Shown one piece after another: positions 17,388 through 26,412 of a DNA stretch of 64,000 nucleotides (positions within the stretch are counted from its first letter, which is position 1; each line of letters starts with the position of its first letter). A model generated the notes under the pieces. That model did not search any database. It was not told the origin of the DNA and worked only from the letters and a program-made list of their open reading frames with translations. The stretch spans positions 22,269 through 86,268 of the forward strand of contig JAFECK010000025.1 of assembly GCA_018242185.1 (NCBI GenBank), given 5' to 3'. The position numbers and the translations under genes are program-made. The stretch comes from Pseudomonadota bacterium. Its GTDB lineage: Bacteria > Pseudomonadota > Alphaproteobacteria > Rickettsiales > Midichloriaceae.

Positions 17388-18752
17388 ATGCAATTTACTG
17401 CGGTGCAGAATCAAACCATATATGCTCTTGCAACTCCTTATGGAAAATCAGGAGTTGCGGTCCTAAGAATCAGCGGGCCGATGGCGGTTAAAATACTAGC
17501 CGACCTCGGCTATGAGCGTGTGCCCACACCTCGTAGTACAGTGTATTGTAAGTTCATAGACAGGGCGGCAAATGAGATCATAGACCACGGGCTCTTCATC
17601 TATTTCCAAGGACCGCATAGCTTTACTGGAGAAGACGTGGTGGAGCTGCATGTGCATGGTGGCATTGCCGTGATCAAGCACTTTATGAAAGTGCTTGGCA
17701 ACCTACCTTATTTACGGCCTGCGGAAGCTGGGGAGTTTTCCAAGCGCGCTTTCTTAAATGACAAGTTTGATCTTACTATGGCTGAAGGATTGGTTGATTT
17801 GATCAACGCGGAAACCGAAGTACAGAAGAAGGTAGCATTACGTCAGTATGGCGGGGTACTGGAGCGCTTATATGATAGTTGGCGCAACCAGATATTGCAG
17901 GGGCTGGCACGGATTGAGGCATATATCGATTTTCCGGAAGAAGATATTCCGGAGGAAGAGGTGATAGCTGCAGTTAAAGCAGCGCATTCTATTGCAGAGG
18001 ATGTGGCCAAACATTTGCATTCCAATCCAACTGCTGAGCTTATTGCTGAAGGTCTACATATAGCTATCTTTGGGCCACCTAATGCGGGTAAGTCCAGTCT
18101 GCTTAATTGGCTTGCGAGTAAAGAAGTGGCTATAGTGTCGGATATTCCAGGCACAACTCGAGATGTGCTGCAAGTGCGATTAGAATTAAACGGCATGCTC
18201 GCTATATTTTATGATACAGCGGGGCTGCGAGAAAGCACTGAAGACAGCATAGAGCAAAAGGGTATTACCAAAGCTCTAGCAGTATTGGCGGGCGCTGATC
18301 TAAAGATTTTGGTTTTGGATAGCGCTAACCAACAGCAGGCCCAGGAATTTTTGGTCACGCATCAAAGCATTATAGACGATAACACCATTTGTTTGCTCAA
18401 TAAGTCTGATATTGTGCTAAGTAGCCAAAACCTACTAGCTGTGCCTAATGCGCGCAATGTGGTTGCAGCATCCCTCACAACAAACCAAGGATTAGAGCAA
18501 TTCATGTCGCTTCTGCAAAGCGCAATAGGGGATAATCACTACCAGGCAGATGTGCCGTTGATTACTAAAGCTCGTTATAGAAAGGCTTTGCAGGATTGCT
18601 ATAGCGCTTTGCTTATCGATGCAACTCAGCCTCTGGATTTGATTGCAGAAGGAATGCGAGATGCTGCCTGGCATATAGGTAGCATAACCGGTAAGATTGG
18701 TGTAGAAGAAGTTTTAGATGTGGTTTTTAGCACCTTCTGCATCGGCAAGTGA
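17388..18752 (+). CDS. mnmE: tRNA uridine-5-carboxymethylaminomethyl modification GTPase
   Basis: With MnmG it modifies U34 of tRNAs. 454 aa, full length. N-terminal folate-binding domain (1-120), helical domain, inserted G domain with G1 GPPNAGKSS, G2 TTRD, G3 DTAG and G4 NKSD, then the C-terminal FCIGK whose Cys is the family's catalytic residue. MnmG is not in the window. Its last 39 bp overlap the 3' end of the convergent folA gene, so the invariant FCIGK end is encoded in DNA that also encodes the DHFR tail. Confidence 0.97.
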   Translation: MQFTAVQNQTIYALATPYGKSGVAVLRISGPMAVKILADLGYERVPTPRSTVYCKFIDRAANEIIDHGLFIYFQGPHSFTGEDVVELHVHGGIAVIKHFMKVLGNLPYLRPAEAGEFSKRAFLNDKFDLTMAEGLVDLINAETEVQKKVALRQYGGVLERLYDSWRNQILQGLARIEAYIDFPEEDIPEEEVIAAVKAAHSIAEDVAKHLHSNPTAELIAEGLHIAIFGPPNAGKSSLLNWLASKEVAIVSDIPGTTRDVLQVRLELNGMLAIFYDTAGLRESTEDSIEQKGITKALAVLAGADLKILVLDSANQQQAQEFLVTHQSIIDDNTICLLNKSDIVLSSQNLLAVPNARNVVAASLTTNQGLEQFMSLLQSAIGDNHYQADVPLITKARYRKALQDCYSALLIDATQPLDLIAEGMRDAAWHIGSITGKIGVEEVLDVVFSTFCIGK

Positions 18753-19334
18753 TGCCAAGTTGTAATATAGGATTACCTTGAATTCGGGATTATCCGCAAT
18801 TTGCAGGATTTTCCAGCCGTGTAAGTAGCTTAAATCCAGCCAGACATCGCCTGTGTGTTGCTGTTTGATGTGAGTAAGGATGAATATATCCAGCCACCGG
18901 TTTCGTACAAAAAGCTCAAATATTTGCGCGCCGCCTATCATGTAGTGAGTAGTGTGCGCTTGGATACTAGATACCGCCTCTTTATTGCCGCTTTCCAGCA
19001 ATTGTCTGATGCTACCGCCTTGTTGTTGATGTATATCCAGTATACTGGTGGTCTTAAATGAGTTAGTAAATTCTTCAGCGGAAGAGATAAATCGCGCCCC
19101 TGACGCTACTTCAGAGGGAATGTGCAGATGAGAAAATACGATATTACCTGGACGAGTCCTTAAATGCTGGGGGGTGCTGATATATGTGTTATATCCCATA
19201 ATTACCGACTTATCCTGGATAATATTATAAAAATGCTGCGATTCCCTTGGGTAGTGCCACGGCATATGATCTTCAGCTCCTATAAGCCCGTTCGGGTCGC
19301 ACGCCATGATTCCAGTAACACTAATCTTCTCCAA
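18714..19334 (-). CDS. folA: Dihydrofolate reductase with internal insert
   Basis: Reduces dihydrofolate to tetrahydrofolate. 206 aa against about 160 in most bacteria. The N-terminus has the folate-site pattern NGLIGAEDHMPWHYPRE, then the SVIMGYNTY NADP region and the MIGGAQIFELF motif. The excess length is an insert of about 40 residues between ISSAEEF and the GGAQIF strand, rich in Gln, Ser and His. The start is TTG at 19334, two bases after the hemB stop. Last gene of mutS-hemB-folA. Confidence 0.88.
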   Translation of the reverse strand: MEKISVTGIMACDPNGLIGAEDHMPWHYPRESQHFYNIIQDKSVIMGYNTYISTPQHLRTRPGNIVFSHLHIPSEVASGARFISSAEEFTNSFKTTSILDIHQQQGGSIRQLLESGNKEAVSSIQAHTTHYMIGGAQIFELFVRNRWLDIFILTHIKQQHTGDVWLDLSYLHGWKILQIADNPEFKVILYYNLASLADAEGAKNHI

Positions 19335-19336
19335 TA

Positions 19337-20341
19337 TTATACCTCTGCTAAATAGTGTGCCATCTCCAAGGCAGCATAAGTTAGGATCGCACTAGCGCCT
19401 GCGCGCTTCATCCCAAGCAGTAATTCAAACATAACCGGCTCAAACGCAGCTAGTATACCATTTGCTGCGGCTAGCTTCATAACGGCATATTCCCCGCTCA
19501 CTTGGTATGGGATAACCGGCAAAGGGCAGTGATCGCTCACGGTTTTTATAATATCAAGATACGGCGTGCCAGGTTTTACTATTACCATATCGGCTCCCTC
19601 ATTTACAGCTTGAGATACAGCCATCAGAGCCTCTTTGGAGTTAGCAAAGTTCATTTGGTAGGTCTTCTTATCCGCTTTTTTCAAATTATTTTTGGAACCC
19701 ACGGCATCTCTAAAAGGTGCATAAAGGTTACTAACATACTTCGCGGCATAAGTCAGAATTTGCGTATTAACAAACCCTTCTGCTTCCAATGCTTTGCGTA
19801 TTTGTCCAGTTCGGCCATCCATCATGTCAGATGGCGCTACCACATCACAACCAGCTTTTGCAAGAGTTAGAGCCTGCTTAACCAAGACTTCTACCGTTGC
19901 ATCATTGCTTACATAACCTTCATCATCTGTGATGCCATCATGTCCGTGGGTAGTGTATGGATCCAGAGCAACATCAGCCATTACGCCAATTTCAGGGACT
20001 GCAGCTTTTACCATTTGTATTGCTTTGCAGATGCAAGAATCTGGGTTATATGCTTCCTCAGCGCCTAAGCTTTTTAATGATGAGTCAACCGCTGGAAAAA
20101 GCATGATTGCAGGAATACCAGCATCTCGAGATTGTTTAGCTACTTCGACCAGTGAGCGTAGGCTCAATCTTTTTACGCCGGGCATGGTAGAAATATCTAG
20201 ATCTTCTTCTTTGTCATGAATAAATAATGGATATATAAAATCTTTTACTGACAAAGTGCTTTCTGCAGTAATATCTCTGCTCCACTGTGCCTTGCGGTTG
20301 CGACGCAACCTAGAATAGGGGTATTGGCTAGACCACATCAT
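19337..20341 (-). CDS. hemB: Delta-aminolevulinic acid dehydratase (porphobilinogen synthase)
   Basis: Condenses two 5-aminolevulinate molecules to porphobilinogen. 334 aa, full length. Visible: RLRRNRKAQWSRD near the start, MADVALDPYTTHGHDG, the Schiff-base region ending in MVIVKPG (active-site Lys), and the C-terminal ERAGASAILTY-like segment (MKRAGASAILTYAA). The start overlaps the mutS stop by 4 bp (ATGA). With hemJ elsewhere in the window it suggests a functional haem pathway. Confidence 0.96.
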   Translation of the reverse strand: MMWSSQYPYSRLRRNRKAQWSRDITAESTLSVKDFIYPLFIHDKEEDLDISTMPGVKRLSLRSLVEVAKQSRDAGIPAIMLFPAVDSSLKSLGAEEAYNPDSCICKAIQMVKAAVPEIGVMADVALDPYTTHGHDGITDDEGYVSNDATVEVLVKQALTLAKAGCDVVAPSDMMDGRTGQIRKALEAEGFVNTQILTYAAKYVSNLYAPFRDAVGSKNNLKKADKKTYQMNFANSKEALMAVSQAVNEGADMVIVKPGTPYLDIIKTVSDHCPLPVIPYQVSGEYAVMKLAAANGILAAFEPVMFELLLGMKRAGASAILTYAALEMAHYLAEV

Positions 20342-22962
20342 TTCATCATCTCCTTAATTTTAAATATCAAATCCAGAGCCTGTTTGGGCGAAATCGCCTC
20401 AGGCTGCGTTTGCGATAAGATATTCAGCGCTTCGCGGTTATCATTGTGTGCGCCGCTCATGGGGCTGATTGCCGCTGCTGAACCCTTTACGCCAGAATGT
20501 GGCATACTAATTCCATTTTCAAGTCCTTGCAATATATAAACGGCACGATCTATAAGAAGCTGAGGCATGCCTGCAAGTGAAGCCACATGAATGCCATAAG
20601 AGCGTTGGGCCTTACCCGGTATAACCTGATGGAGAAATGACACATTGCCGTCACTCTCATTAACCGCCAAAGTATAACATCCAAGCTCTTTCAAAGTGTT
20701 TTCGAGCGCAGTTAGCTCATGATAATGAGTAGCAAATAACGTACGGCAACCAATTTTTTGATGGATATGTTCGATAACCGCATTAGCTATCGCAAGTCCA
20801 TCATAAGTAGCAGTGCCGCGACCTATTTCATCTAATATAACAAAGCTTCTCGGGGTGGCATTGTTCACAACACCGGCAGTTTCGACCATCTCTATCATAA
20901 AGGTCGATTGCCCACGAGATATATCGTCACCAGCGCCTACCCTACTAAAAAGCTTGTCAATCACGCCAATATGCGCTGCCGTTGCTGGTACAAAGCTTCC
21001 TATATGCGCCATAATGGCGATCAGAGCATTTTGCCGCAGGAACGTGCTTTTACCCGCCATGTTAGGGCCTGTCATTAACCATATTTTCTTATTATCGTCA
21101 AGTTGGCAGCTATTTGGGATAAAGTGCGCGGCTACGCTTCTTTCCACTATAGGGTGGCGCCCATCTTTTATGTTGAAGATGTGGGAGTCATCTATAAATG
21201 GCTTAACATAATCGTTCTCGCGAGCCAAGCGTGCTAGACTCGAGTAGACGTCAAACTGCGCAACAGTAGTGGCAAGCGCGTGCACAAACTCGGCCTCCTC
21301 AACCACCATGGCACAAAGTGAATTAAATATCTCGCGCTCTAGCTCAAAACTTTGAGCAGCGCTATATAGTAACTCTCGCTCCACCTCCAGTAGATCAGCA
21401 GTTATATAGCGCACAGAGCTCCCCAGAGTTTGCTTATGGGTAAAATATTCTGGCAGAGACTTCTTTGCTTGTGTTGGGGTGAGCTCTATATAATAGCCTA
21501 TCACATTATTCCTACTGATTTTTAGGCTTGGTATCTCAGTTTTTTGGCGATATTGAAGCTGTAGTTCCTCAATTTTGCGTTGCGAAAAGCCAGTGGCATT
21601 GCGTAATCTATCTAATTCGCTATTGTAACCATCTTTAATGGAGTAGCTTTCTCGAACATTAGGTGTAACATCGGTCTTTAGTGCATCAGATAACACCTTA
21701 AATAGCTCTTTGCATTTTATTAGGCTAGGCAATAATGCTTGTAGGAATGGCGTTAGGGAATTTTTATGTGGCTCTATAGCATCAAAAATATCATGGCAGG
21801 CTCTTATCCCTTCACGAATTAAAGCAAGCTCAATCGGCGAGGCTGTTTTTGCAGCAATGCGCGACAAAGCGCGTTCTATGTCAGGAAAGGCGGCAAGACC
21901 TAATTGCAACGCGACAGTGCATTGCTCATTAACGAAAAAGCATTCAACTTTCTCTAATCTTCGGTTAATTGCGTAAGAGCCAGTCAATGGGGATAAAAGG
22001 AAAGAGCTAAGCAGCCTGCTGCCACAAGCAGTAACAGTGCGGTCAATCACATTTCGTAGGCTATTATTGCGGTTTCCATGTACATCATGATCTAGTTCTA
22101 AGTTGCGCCTAGTTGATGAAGATATCTGCATAAAAGTGCTATGCGCTAGTCTCTTAGGTTTAGTGAGACGAGGCAATGCAGATTTTTGTGTATATTCCAA
22201 ATACTCCAATAATGCGCCAGCTGCACTGATTTCAAGTTTAGTGAAATCGCCAAGCCCTGCTAAAGTACTGATTTTGAAAAAGTTGAGCAAGCGCTGTTCT
22301 GCTCTGTTTTTCTCAAATGCCAGATGAGACCGCACAGTACTAACCTTTATGTAATCGCCCAGAGCTGAGTATATAGATTGTGTACCTATTGCACGTTCGC
22401 TTATTATCAATTCCTTAGGCTCAATGCGGACCATATCGCTATCTAAATCTTTTATAGACCCATGACACAAGCCAAAATATCCTGTCGAAATATCTACCCA
22501 TGCAAAAGCCATTTCTTCTTTTTCTACTGCAATAGCACATAAATTATTATGGCTGCGGGCATCCAGAAGATTTTGCTCCAGCAATGTACCTGGCGTTATT
22601 ATACGTACCACATCACGCTGTACTACCGCTTGGCTACCACGTTTTCGCGCCTCTTCAGGTGTTTCCATTTGTTCGCAAATCGCAACCCTATGGCCAGCGT
22701 TGATTAGCCGTGCCAAATATGTCTCGCTAGAATGTACAGGCACCCCGCACATAGGAATGTCTGCATCTCCATGTTTGCCTCGCTTAGTTAGAGTGATGTC
22801 TAACGCCTCAGCAGCGATCTTTGCATCATTGAAGAACAGCTCATAAAAATCACCCATTCTGTAAAACAATAAGAGCTCAGGATATGCCTCCTTAATACTA
22901 AGATATTGGCGCATCATCGGGGTGACCGCAGCGGTTTGTTGCGTTGATTCCAATAAATTCAT
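20338..22962 (-). CDS. mutS: DNA mismatch repair protein MutS
   Basis: Recognises mismatches and recruits MutL. About 874 aa from the ATG at 22962; a TTG at 22989 would add nine residues. The N-terminus carries the mismatch-wedge pattern FYRMGDFYELF (Phe-x-Glu). Core lever and clamp regions follow, then the ATPase with Walker A GPNMAGKST, Walker B FVILDEIGRGT and FATHYHELT. C-terminal tail of about 70 aa retained. Upstream gene of mutS-hemB-folA, an unusual neighbourhood. Confidence 0.97.
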   Translation of the reverse strand: MNLLESTQQTAAVTPMMRQYLSIKEAYPELLLFYRMGDFYELFFNDAKIAAEALDITLTKRGKHGDADIPMCGVPVHSSETYLARLINAGHRVAICEQMETPEEARKRGSQAVVQRDVVRIITPGTLLEQNLLDARSHNNLCAIAVEKEEMAFAWVDISTGYFGLCHGSIKDLDSDMVRIEPKELIISERAIGTQSIYSALGDYIKVSTVRSHLAFEKNRAEQRLLNFFKISTLAGLGDFTKLEISAAGALLEYLEYTQKSALPRLTKPKRLAHSTFMQISSSTRRNLELDHDVHGNRNNSLRNVIDRTVTACGSRLLSSFLLSPLTGSYAINRRLEKVECFFVNEQCTVALQLGLAAFPDIERALSRIAAKTASPIELALIREGIRACHDIFDAIEPHKNSLTPFLQALLPSLIKCKELFKVLSDALKTDVTPNVRESYSIKDGYNSELDRLRNATGFSQRKIEELQLQYRQKTEIPSLKISRNNVIGYYIELTPTQAKKSLPEYFTHKQTLGSSVRYITADLLEVERELLYSAAQSFELEREIFNSLCAMVVEEAEFVHALATTVAQFDVYSSLARLARENDYVKPFIDDSHIFNIKDGRHPIVERSVAAHFIPNSCQLDDNKKIWLMTGPNMAGKSTFLRQNALIAIMAHIGSFVPATAAHIGVIDKLFSRVGAGDDISRGQSTFMIEMVETAGVVNNATPRSFVILDEIGRGTATYDGLAIANAVIEHIHQKIGCRTLFATHYHELTALENTLKELGCYTLAVNESDGNVSFLHQVIPGKAQRSYGIHVASLAGMPQLLIDRAVYILQGLENGISMPHSGVKGSAAAISPMSGAHNDNREALNILSQTQPEAISPKQALDLIFKIKEMMK

Positions 22963-23045
22963 CTGCTTGTTTTCCAAAACAAACCTCAATCAGCTTAGCT
23001 TTATATGAGTATCGCCTCAATATAGGTAGTGAAATAAATAGATAG

Positions 23046-23150
23046 CACCTCCAAGACCGAGGCTACGCCGGGCGGGAGGCCATAATCCAGCCTATATTCA
23101 CCAATATCGCTGCTATCTGCTTCCTGGATTCCCACCTGCGCGGGAATGAC
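23046..23150. repeat. Intergenic palindromic repeat (CTGGATTCCC...GGGAATGAC family)
   Basis: 23123-23150 reads CCTGGATTCCCACC followed by TGCGCGGGAATGAC, a near-palindrome matching the copies upstream of secA at 58986-59070. An adjacent GC-rich block (23046-23080) may belong to the same element. Repeats ending CCAG/GTCAT are common between genes in Proteobacteria. Confidence 0.65.
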
Positions 23151-23213
23151 AAATAAGGCAACACACATATGCGGAGTATACCAAACTGTTACGACAAAGA
23201 AAGCATTTGAATT

Positions 23214-23822
23214 TTAATTTAATATTACATCTAGTTTCTTGTTTTGGCGTGTAGCGGCCAAGCGATATTCGCCAACAGCCTTTTCTCTATCGGTTTTAGG
23301 GTAGTGTGCTAGTAAGGCTACAGTTTGTGCATGCGAATATTCCACGCGAACTTTTGCAATGCCATTTTCTAAAAAGCCCAAGTCTTGTGCAGCTTTCTTA
23401 GAAACATCAATTATTCGGCCTTTGCGGAAAGGGCCGCGGTCGTTTATGACTACGTGTAAGGATTTATTATTTTCTAGGTTGGTTACTTTGACCACACTTG
23501 GTAGTGGCAAAGTTTTATGTGCCGCGGTATAACCGTTCATATCATACCGGGCTCCATTAGCGGTGCGTCCCCCATGGAAACCGTCTTTGCCGCCATACCA
23601 AGAAGCCATACCTTCAGCGCGGTAACGCAGATCTACCCTTGGTTTGTATACTACTCCTTTTACCTTATACTGCTTGCCGACGACAAATTTTCCGCGAGCC
23701 TCTGGCTTCGGCACCACGACGTCTTCAGTCGGCGCTTGAGCTACTGGGTCTCCTGAAAAATTCGCCACATGATCGCAGCCGCAGACTGCCAGCGCGGCAG
23801 CAGCAAATAATATGTGTTTCAT
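23214..23822 (-). CDS. rlpA: RlpA-family lipoprotein
   Basis: Outer-membrane lipoprotein of the septal ring family that cleaves peptidoglycan lacking stem peptides. 202 aa. Lipobox-like signal with AVCGC, making Cys16 the likely lipidation site. The double-psi beta-barrel (about 70-160) is clear: GMASWYGG, RTANGARYD, TAAHKTLPLPS, KVTNLENNKS, VINDRGPF and IDVSKKAA. Where active RlpA has Glu (GExxD), this protein has Ala (NGARYD), so activity may be reduced. The C-terminal SPOR domain is missing. A strong promoter lies upstream. Confidence 0.9.
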   Translation of the reverse strand: MKHILFAAAALAVCGCDHVANFSGDPVAQAPTEDVVVPKPEARGKFVVGKQYKVKGVVYKPRVDLRYRAEGMASWYGGKDGFHGGRTANGARYDMNGYTAAHKTLPLPSVVKVTNLENNKSLHVVINDRGPFRKGRIIDVSKKAAQDLGFLENGIAKVRVEYSHAQTVALLAHYPKTDREKAVGEYRLAATRQNKKLDVILN

Positions 23823-23907
23823 CCAATTCCTCCTAGTAAATAACGCCGCCTTTAATATATAGGGTGACTAATTTGCCGGTAACACTGGGTTGGCTATGCC
23901 GTAAGAA

Positions 23908-23936
23908 TCTATAGCATATCTTGTGCCAAAAGTCAA
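23908..23936 (-). promoter_or_regulatory. Sigma70-like promoter of rlpA
   Basis: Minus strand: -35 TTGACT (23936-23931), 17-bp spacer, -10 TATAGA (23913-23908), about 85 bp before the rlpA ATG. Confidence 0.65.
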
Positions 23937-24039
23937 GTTGAGGGCCTGCCCGAATTCTTCAGGGTCTCGCAAGGCTTCGCCGGCCAGGGCGCCAAAATGG
24001 CAAGTCTTTAACTGTATTATTTTCTAGACTTGGTATTGC

Positions 24040-24903
24040 TTACTTCGCTTCAGCAGTGGATTCAGGTGTGCGCTTTGGCACCACGTCTTCAAACGGCAGT
24101 ATTGGATTACGGATCGAATCCGTCAAGCGACGTTGGCTTGCTAGTGCTACTGTTAAATCTTTGGCCTTTTCCGGCTCCATAGCCGCAAGGATAGGGCCAA
24201 GTTTAGCCTCTTTCATTTGTCTAGCTACTTCGATGAGGACGCTCATTTGTAAGCTATCGAAGATTTTAGCTGCGTCTTTCGGCTTCATGTTTTCATATAT
24301 CTTCACTAACCCGTTGATATTAGCATTCTGCTTGTCTTCGTAATTTTGCATGACTGATTTAAGCTCGTCTTGTAATTTCTGAAGATTCTGCAGCTTGCTC
24401 TCCACGCTCTGGTCTATGACCCGCATTATATTTAGGTCTACGCTCAGCGCTTTGTCCTTTTGTTCAATTTCTTCTCGACGCTTACGCAGGCTCATAAGCA
24501 GTTGCACCTCAGACTCGCTAAACACCGGTGCTTTATCCTTTTGAGCCTCGTCTTTTTGCGCCGCAGCATCGCTGGTCTCTACTTGCTTATCGTCGTCTGT
24601 TTTAGGCTCATTATGTGTTTCATCCCCCTTGGGCTTGAGTGGCTCTGCAGGTTTGCCAGCCTGATGTTCGGAATTAGCAGCCTCTTTATTTCCCTCGCTT
24701 TTTGCGTCAGTCTTTGTTTTTGCTTGCTCATGTGCTTCTGGTTGTGCTGGTTTCTCTTCAGGTTTTTTCACCTCTTCAGAAGCTTCAGCAGATGCAGCGC
24801 CAGATGCCGCACGCAGCAAGGTCATGCTGCCCTCCGCTGCATCAAACATCTTAGCCGCTATCATCATAATAAGAAAAACAATAACATATGGTAACAACCG
24901 CAT
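24040..24903 (-). CDS. motE: MotE-family flagellar motor protein
   Basis: 287 aa. N-terminal TM (about 5-22) then a long Lys/Glu/Ala-rich periplasmic linker (45-125), a coiled coil (130-195) and an MgtE-N-like helical domain (about 200-260: YENMKPKDAAKIFDSLQ, ILAAMEPEKAKDL). This is the layout of MotE, which in alphaproteobacteria stabilises MotC or the stator. It follows fliM and the DUF6468 gene closely. The low-complexity linker is unusually long. MotA, MotB and MotC are not in the window. Confidence 0.8.
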   Translation of the reverse strand: MRLLPYVIVFLIMMIAAKMFDAAEGSMTLLRAASGAASAEASEEVKKPEEKPAQPEAHEQAKTKTDAKSEGNKEAANSEHQAGKPAEPLKPKGDETHNEPKTDDDKQVETSDAAAQKDEAQKDKAPVFSESEVQLLMSLRKRREEIEQKDKALSVDLNIMRVIDQSVESKLQNLQKLQDELKSVMQNYEDKQNANINGLVKIYENMKPKDAAKIFDSLQMSVLIEVARQMKEAKLGPILAAMEPEKAKDLTVALASQRRLTDSIRNPILPFEDVVPKRTPESTAEAK

Positions 24904-24906
24904 GGT

Positions 24907-25449
24907 TTAACCCTCGCGATCTTCTAAGTCACGAATCGCATTAAGCAACTCTTGGCTAGATTTAGTAAAAGGAGTATGGCTATTGCTAACGGCATCGTTT
25001 GCTGCTAGTGGCATAGTAGCGCGAGGGCTCAATGGCTCAATTGTGGCTTCATTTCTCACGGGTTGCGGGGTTGGCCGTATATTTTCTACTGAACTACTGG
25101 CAACCCCAATTGATGGATTGTTACTATGACGCGCTTTAGATATGCCGCTTTCTAGGCGATCCGCAAGCTTACTGGCAGCTTCTGTCATATATGATAGGTC
25201 TCCGATGAGTTCGCCAGCCTTATTGATGTAGAGCTGCAGCTCCTGACTCGAACTGGTAGACATGGCCTTGAGTTCTGCAACGTTTTTATGGGTTTTAGCT
25301 ATGGCTGAATCAAAAGTTTTCACCATTTCACTAAGATCGTGCTTACTTTCCCGCAGTGCAGCAATTTTACCATTTAGTCGCCAGCAAAACCATATAGTTA
25401 GGCCTAACAAACAGATCATTACTATGTCTAAAGACAACGCTAAGTTCAT
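24907..25449 (-). CDS. DUF6468-type single-TM flagellar-operon protein
   Basis: 180 aa. One TM segment at about residues 6-24, then a charged coiled coil (about 30-105: LSEMVKTFDSAIAKTHKNV, LYINKAGELIGDLSYM) and a disordered Pro/Ser/Ala tail. Its place between fliM and motE, with a 4-bp overlap with fliM, matches a small uncharacterised protein found at the same position in many alphaproteobacteria (DUF6468, from memory). Function unknown; probably attached to the motor or its assembly. Confidence 0.65.
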   Translation of the reverse strand: MNLALSLDIVMICLLGLTIWFCWRLNGKIAALRESKHDLSEMVKTFDSAIAKTHKNVAELKAMSTSSSQELQLYINKAGELIGDLSYMTEAASKLADRLESGISKARHSNNPSIGVASSSVENIRPTPQPVRNEATIEPLSPRATMPLAANDAVSNSHTPFTKSSQELLNAIRDLEDREG

Positions 25450-26399
25450 TCTTGACCACCTTGTACCATTTTAATCCCGTCAGTTAGCATAGTCACCGCA
25501 ACATTCTCCCCCACGCAGCCAAGGGCTACTGAGGCTATAGTATTGCCATTCAATATTAAGTTGCATGGGCAATCACTAGGTTTATCAAGCATAATAGTCT
25601 GACCAACTTTAAGCTCTGCAAGTTGTCCAAATATGATACCCTTACCATGTAGACTTACTTCCACCTTCACTTGACTGCGAGCTACTTCGGTTTCTAAGTG
25701 GCTGACCCAAGCGGGATCTTTATGACCAGAGGCAGCAGTGTAGGATTTTGCCAACAGCTTCTTGATTGGATCTAGGGTTATATAGGGTAATAAAACAGTG
25801 AGATGTCCAGAACGTTGATCTAAAATCACTTCTAGTTCTATAGCAACCACGTTATCTTCAGGGCGTAGTACCATGGCAAATTTCTGATTGGTCTCCAGTC
25901 TTTCTAGTTCAAAATTAACGTGCATCACTTGTTCAAAACTATTGCCCAACTCAGTTAATATTAATTCTGATATATTGCGAGCAATCCCAGTTTCAATAGA
26001 AGTAAATGGCCGGTCTTCTACTTTGAGCACAGGTGGAACCTTCCGTCCGCCAAACAGGATATCCACCATTGAATAAACTAACTTGCTTTCTATGGTCAAT
26101 AGCCCGATGTTGTTCAAAGAACTGGCCTTGAATAAACCAATTATCGAATTGCTACAATTAGCCATATAGTCGCCAAACCTAGTGCTTGTAATGCCCACCA
26201 TTTTAATATCTACCATGTCTGCCATATAATTACGCATGGAGCCAGAAGCGAGCCTGATGAACTTGTCGCAAATTACCTCAAGCATAGGTAACTTACTATA
26301 GGCGCTAGAGCTTTGATTTAAAAGTAATTGTACGCCTTTGGCCTCCTCTGTGGGAGCGCCTTGCGCTACATCAGTTTTGTTTGCCGAATTTTTTGTCAT
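25446..26399 (-). CDS. fliM: Flagellar motor switch protein FliM lacking the CheY-binding motif
   Basis: C-ring component of the flagellar motor, 317 aa. The middle CheC-like domain (about 45-225: STRFGDYMANCSNSI, DILFGGRKVPP) and C-terminal SpoA domain (about 240-310: VEVSLHGKGI, LKVGQTIML, NLILNGNTIA) are intact. The N-terminus, where FliM normally has a LSQ-x-EIDALL helix binding phospho-CheY, reads MTKNSANKTDVAQGAPTEEA and has no such motif. Downstream of fliL and overlapping the DUF6468 gene by 4 bp. FliN is not in this cluster. Confidence 0.92.
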   Translation of the reverse strand: MTKNSANKTDVAQGAPTEEAKGVQLLLNQSSSAYSKLPMLEVICDKFIRLASGSMRNYMADMVDIKMVGITSTRFGDYMANCSNSIIGLFKASSLNNIGLLTIESKLVYSMVDILFGGRKVPPVLKVEDRPFTSIETGIARNISELILTELGNSFEQVMHVNFELERLETNQKFAMVLRPEDNVVAIELEVILDQRSGHLTVLLPYITLDPIKKLLAKSYTAASGHKDPAWVSHLETEVARSQVKVEVSLHGKGIIFGQLAELKVGQTIMLDKPSDCPCNLILNGNTIASVALGCVGENVAVTMLTDGIKMVQGGQE

Positions 26400-26412
26400 A
26401 TAACAAGCCTTA

